64,000 nt of DNA from NCBI RefSeq assembly GCF_016718685.1, contig NZ_JADKCX010000019.1, forward strand, positions 1 through 64,000. The letters are read 5' to 3'. The stretch comes from Haliscomenobacter sp. Its GTDB lineage: Bacteria > Bacteroidota > Bacteroidia > Chitinophagales > Saprospiraceae. Made by a program: the position numbers and the translations under genes. Each line of letters opens with the position of its first letter. Position 1 is the first letter of the stretch. Below the pieces are notes generated by a model that did no database searches, had not been told where the DNA came from, and was given only the letters and a program-made list of their open reading frames with translations. Shown here piece by piece: positions 62,815 through 64,000 of the stretch.

Positions 62815-64000
62815 TTACAAACAGCTTTTAAAAATGTGCATACCACGCTCCATTTCTTCCTCATTTGCCGATGCAAAACCAAGTCGGGTAACATTCAAAT
62901 CCGGGGTATAATTGGATGCATCGGGAATGTACAAGCCTTTTTGCAGCAGTTTTTCGCGGATTTTGCGCAATGGAAATTCCGGGTCAAACTGTGCCCACAC
63001 CGCCATACCGCCCATTGGTTTTTTAAACTCAACGATGGAGCTTAGTTCTTGGGTCAGCATGTCACAAAACAGGTTGCGGCGCAGCTGATAAGTTTTTTGG
63101 GCTTTTTTCAGGTGGCGTTTCATTTCCCCGTCCCGGAAGAGGGTGGCTGTAGCCGCTTCCAATAAATTGTCGCCCTGCCGGTCCAGGATGCGGCGCAAAC
63201 GGGCCAGATTTTCGATCACTTCGCTGGGAGCAGCCACGTAGCCAATGCGCAAGGAGGGAGAAAAGGCTTTGCACAAGGAGCCTACATACACCACATGTCC
63301 GCCCGTATCGGCACCCGCGAGGGGGAGGATCGGGTTGCTGTTGTAATGAAAATCGTAGTCGTAATCATCCTCCAGGATACAAAAATGGTATTGTTGGGCC
63401 AATTGCAAGAGGCGCAGGCGGCGCTCGGCGGGCATGGTCACTGTGGTAGGGTAGTGGTGGTGCGGCGTGACATAGACGAGGCGCACGGCCTGCTCCTGAC
63501 ACAATCGTTCGATGGCCTGCACATCGATGCCGTGCTCATCTACCGGGACCTGCAACAATTTGGCGCCTCTGCGCTGAAAGATCAGATTGGCCGAACCGTA
63601 AGATATGTTTCCTACTACCACCACATCCTGAGCCTGTACCAGCAACTGAGCGGTGAGGTAAATCGCCATGGTACTGCCACGGGTGATCAGCACATTGTCC
63701 AATTCGATGGGTAGGCCGCGGGTTTCGCGCAAGTATTTGGTCATCTGCGTCCGTAAAGATAGCTCGCCCATGGTGTCACCATAAAAGAAAAGATTTTTGC
63801 GGTAACCTTGCTGCAGTGCCGTGCGGTAAGCGCGGTTGAGTGCATCCCAGGGGGCTAGGCGTACGTCCGGGAACCCATCGTCAAAAGCCAGGCTATTGCT
63901 GCCGCGCAAAACGGGTTTACTCAGGCTTGGATCGGCATAAAAAGAGAAACCAGCCTTGACCCGGGGATTGGCGGCTGCATTGGAGCTTGGATCGAAGCCC
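62815..64000 (-). CDS. MocR/PdxR-type regulator, aminotransferase-like domain (N-terminus outside window)
   Basis: The frame is open to the window edge, so only the C-terminal 395 residues are seen. They form a class I/II aminotransferase-like domain: FFYGDTMGELSLRTQMTKYLRETRGLPIELDNVLITRGSTMAIYL, TPHHHYPTTVTMPAERRLRLLQLAQQYHFCILEDDYDYDFHYNSNP and the PLP lysine in VGSLCKAFSPSLRIGYVAAP. The TPHHxYPTxVTMxxERR motif is typical of MocR proteins, which carry a GntR winged-helix DNA-binding domain at the N-terminus, here beyond the window. They respond to PLP or amines. The target genes are not readable from this part. Confidence 0.87.
   Translation of the reverse strand, partial: GFDPSSNAAANPRVKAGFSFYADPSLSKPVLRGSNSLAFDDGFPDVRLAPWDALNRAYRTALQQGYRKNLFFYGDTMGELSLRTQMTKYLRETRGLPIELDNVLITRGSTMAIYLTAQLLVQAQDVVVVGNISYGSANLIFQRRGAKLLQVPVDEHGIDVQAIERLCQEQAVRLVYVTPHHHYPTTVTMPAERRLRLLQLAQQYHFCILEDDYDYDFHYNSNPILPLAGADTGGHVVYVGSLCKAFSPSLRIGYVAAPSEVIENLARLRRILDRQGDNLLEAATATLFRDGEMKRHLKKAQKTYQLRRNLFCDMLTQELSSIVEFKKPMGGMAVWAQFDPEFPLRKIREKLLQKGLYIPDASNYTPDLNVTRLGFASANEEEMERGMHIFKSCL

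Overview
The window looks like chromosomal DNA of a Bacteroidota bacterium, most likely of the Saprospiria (Haliscomenobacter-like); the genus is an inference from general gene content, not a database match. The signs are promoter-like sites of the TTTG-N(18-19)-TAnnTTTG type (both sides of the gyrA/DEAD-box interval), 7TM sensor kinases and propeller sensor kinases with an identical GELTAGIAHEIQNPLNFVNNF box, LVIVD and Ig-like lipoproteins, SusC-free beta-barrel proteins, and many palindromic intergenic repeats. No rRNA, tRNA, CRISPR array or transposase gene was seen.

Layout. 1-13.8 kb (all minus strand): remnants of a TPR protein and an esterase/peptidase N-terminal domain, then a head-to-tail array of histidine kinases without any response regulator (four near full length with three sensor types, plus one C-terminal scrap), interrupted by a broken cytochrome c/PQQ dehydrogenase. 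Only one kinase (5891-7855) reads through; the others carry frameshifts. 14-35 kb: mostly intact housekeeping and accessory genes: MFS transporter, DUF4180, O-methyltransferase, a split DUF2268-like metalloprotease, a serine protease, DUF418 protein, class IV aminotransferase, DUF697 protein, accD, an XdhC/CoxI protein, a GH13 amylase, a RidA protein, a split serine hydrolase, then a forward block with an LVIVD lipoprotein, an outer membrane protein, an ECF sigma factor and a membrane/barrel protein. 35-40 kb: gyrA and a divergent DEAD-box helicase with readable promoters. 40-47 kb: a stress-type group (lmo0937-like micropeptide, AI-2E-type exporter, Ig-like lipoprotein, OmpA protein, alpha/beta hydrolase and Na+/H+ antiporter, the last three broken). 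47-52 kb: an AT-richer glycan cluster (glycosyltransferase, UDP-galactopyranose mutase, two GH1-superfamily proteins). 52-55.4 kb: a heavily damaged stretch in which a quinol nitric oxide reductase (norB), a cupin and a dihydrofolate-reductase-family start can still be read. 55.4-64 kb: serine hydrolase, PH-domain protein, GH130-type lipoprotein, VOC protein, DUF4440 protein, an intact PQQ dehydrogenase with internal cytochrome c, truA and a MocR-type regulator cut by the window end.

Two points stand out. First, short palindromic repeats are inserted in frame in the same loop of the ATPase domain of all four kinases, using three different repeat families, so the repeats supply protein sequence. 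Second, many otherwise well conserved genes are broken by single-base indels, mostly in homopolymers, including a compensated pair that rewrites the Walker A motif of the DEAD-box helicase. This is best explained by uneven consensus quality of the assembly, so apparent pseudogenes here should be treated with caution.
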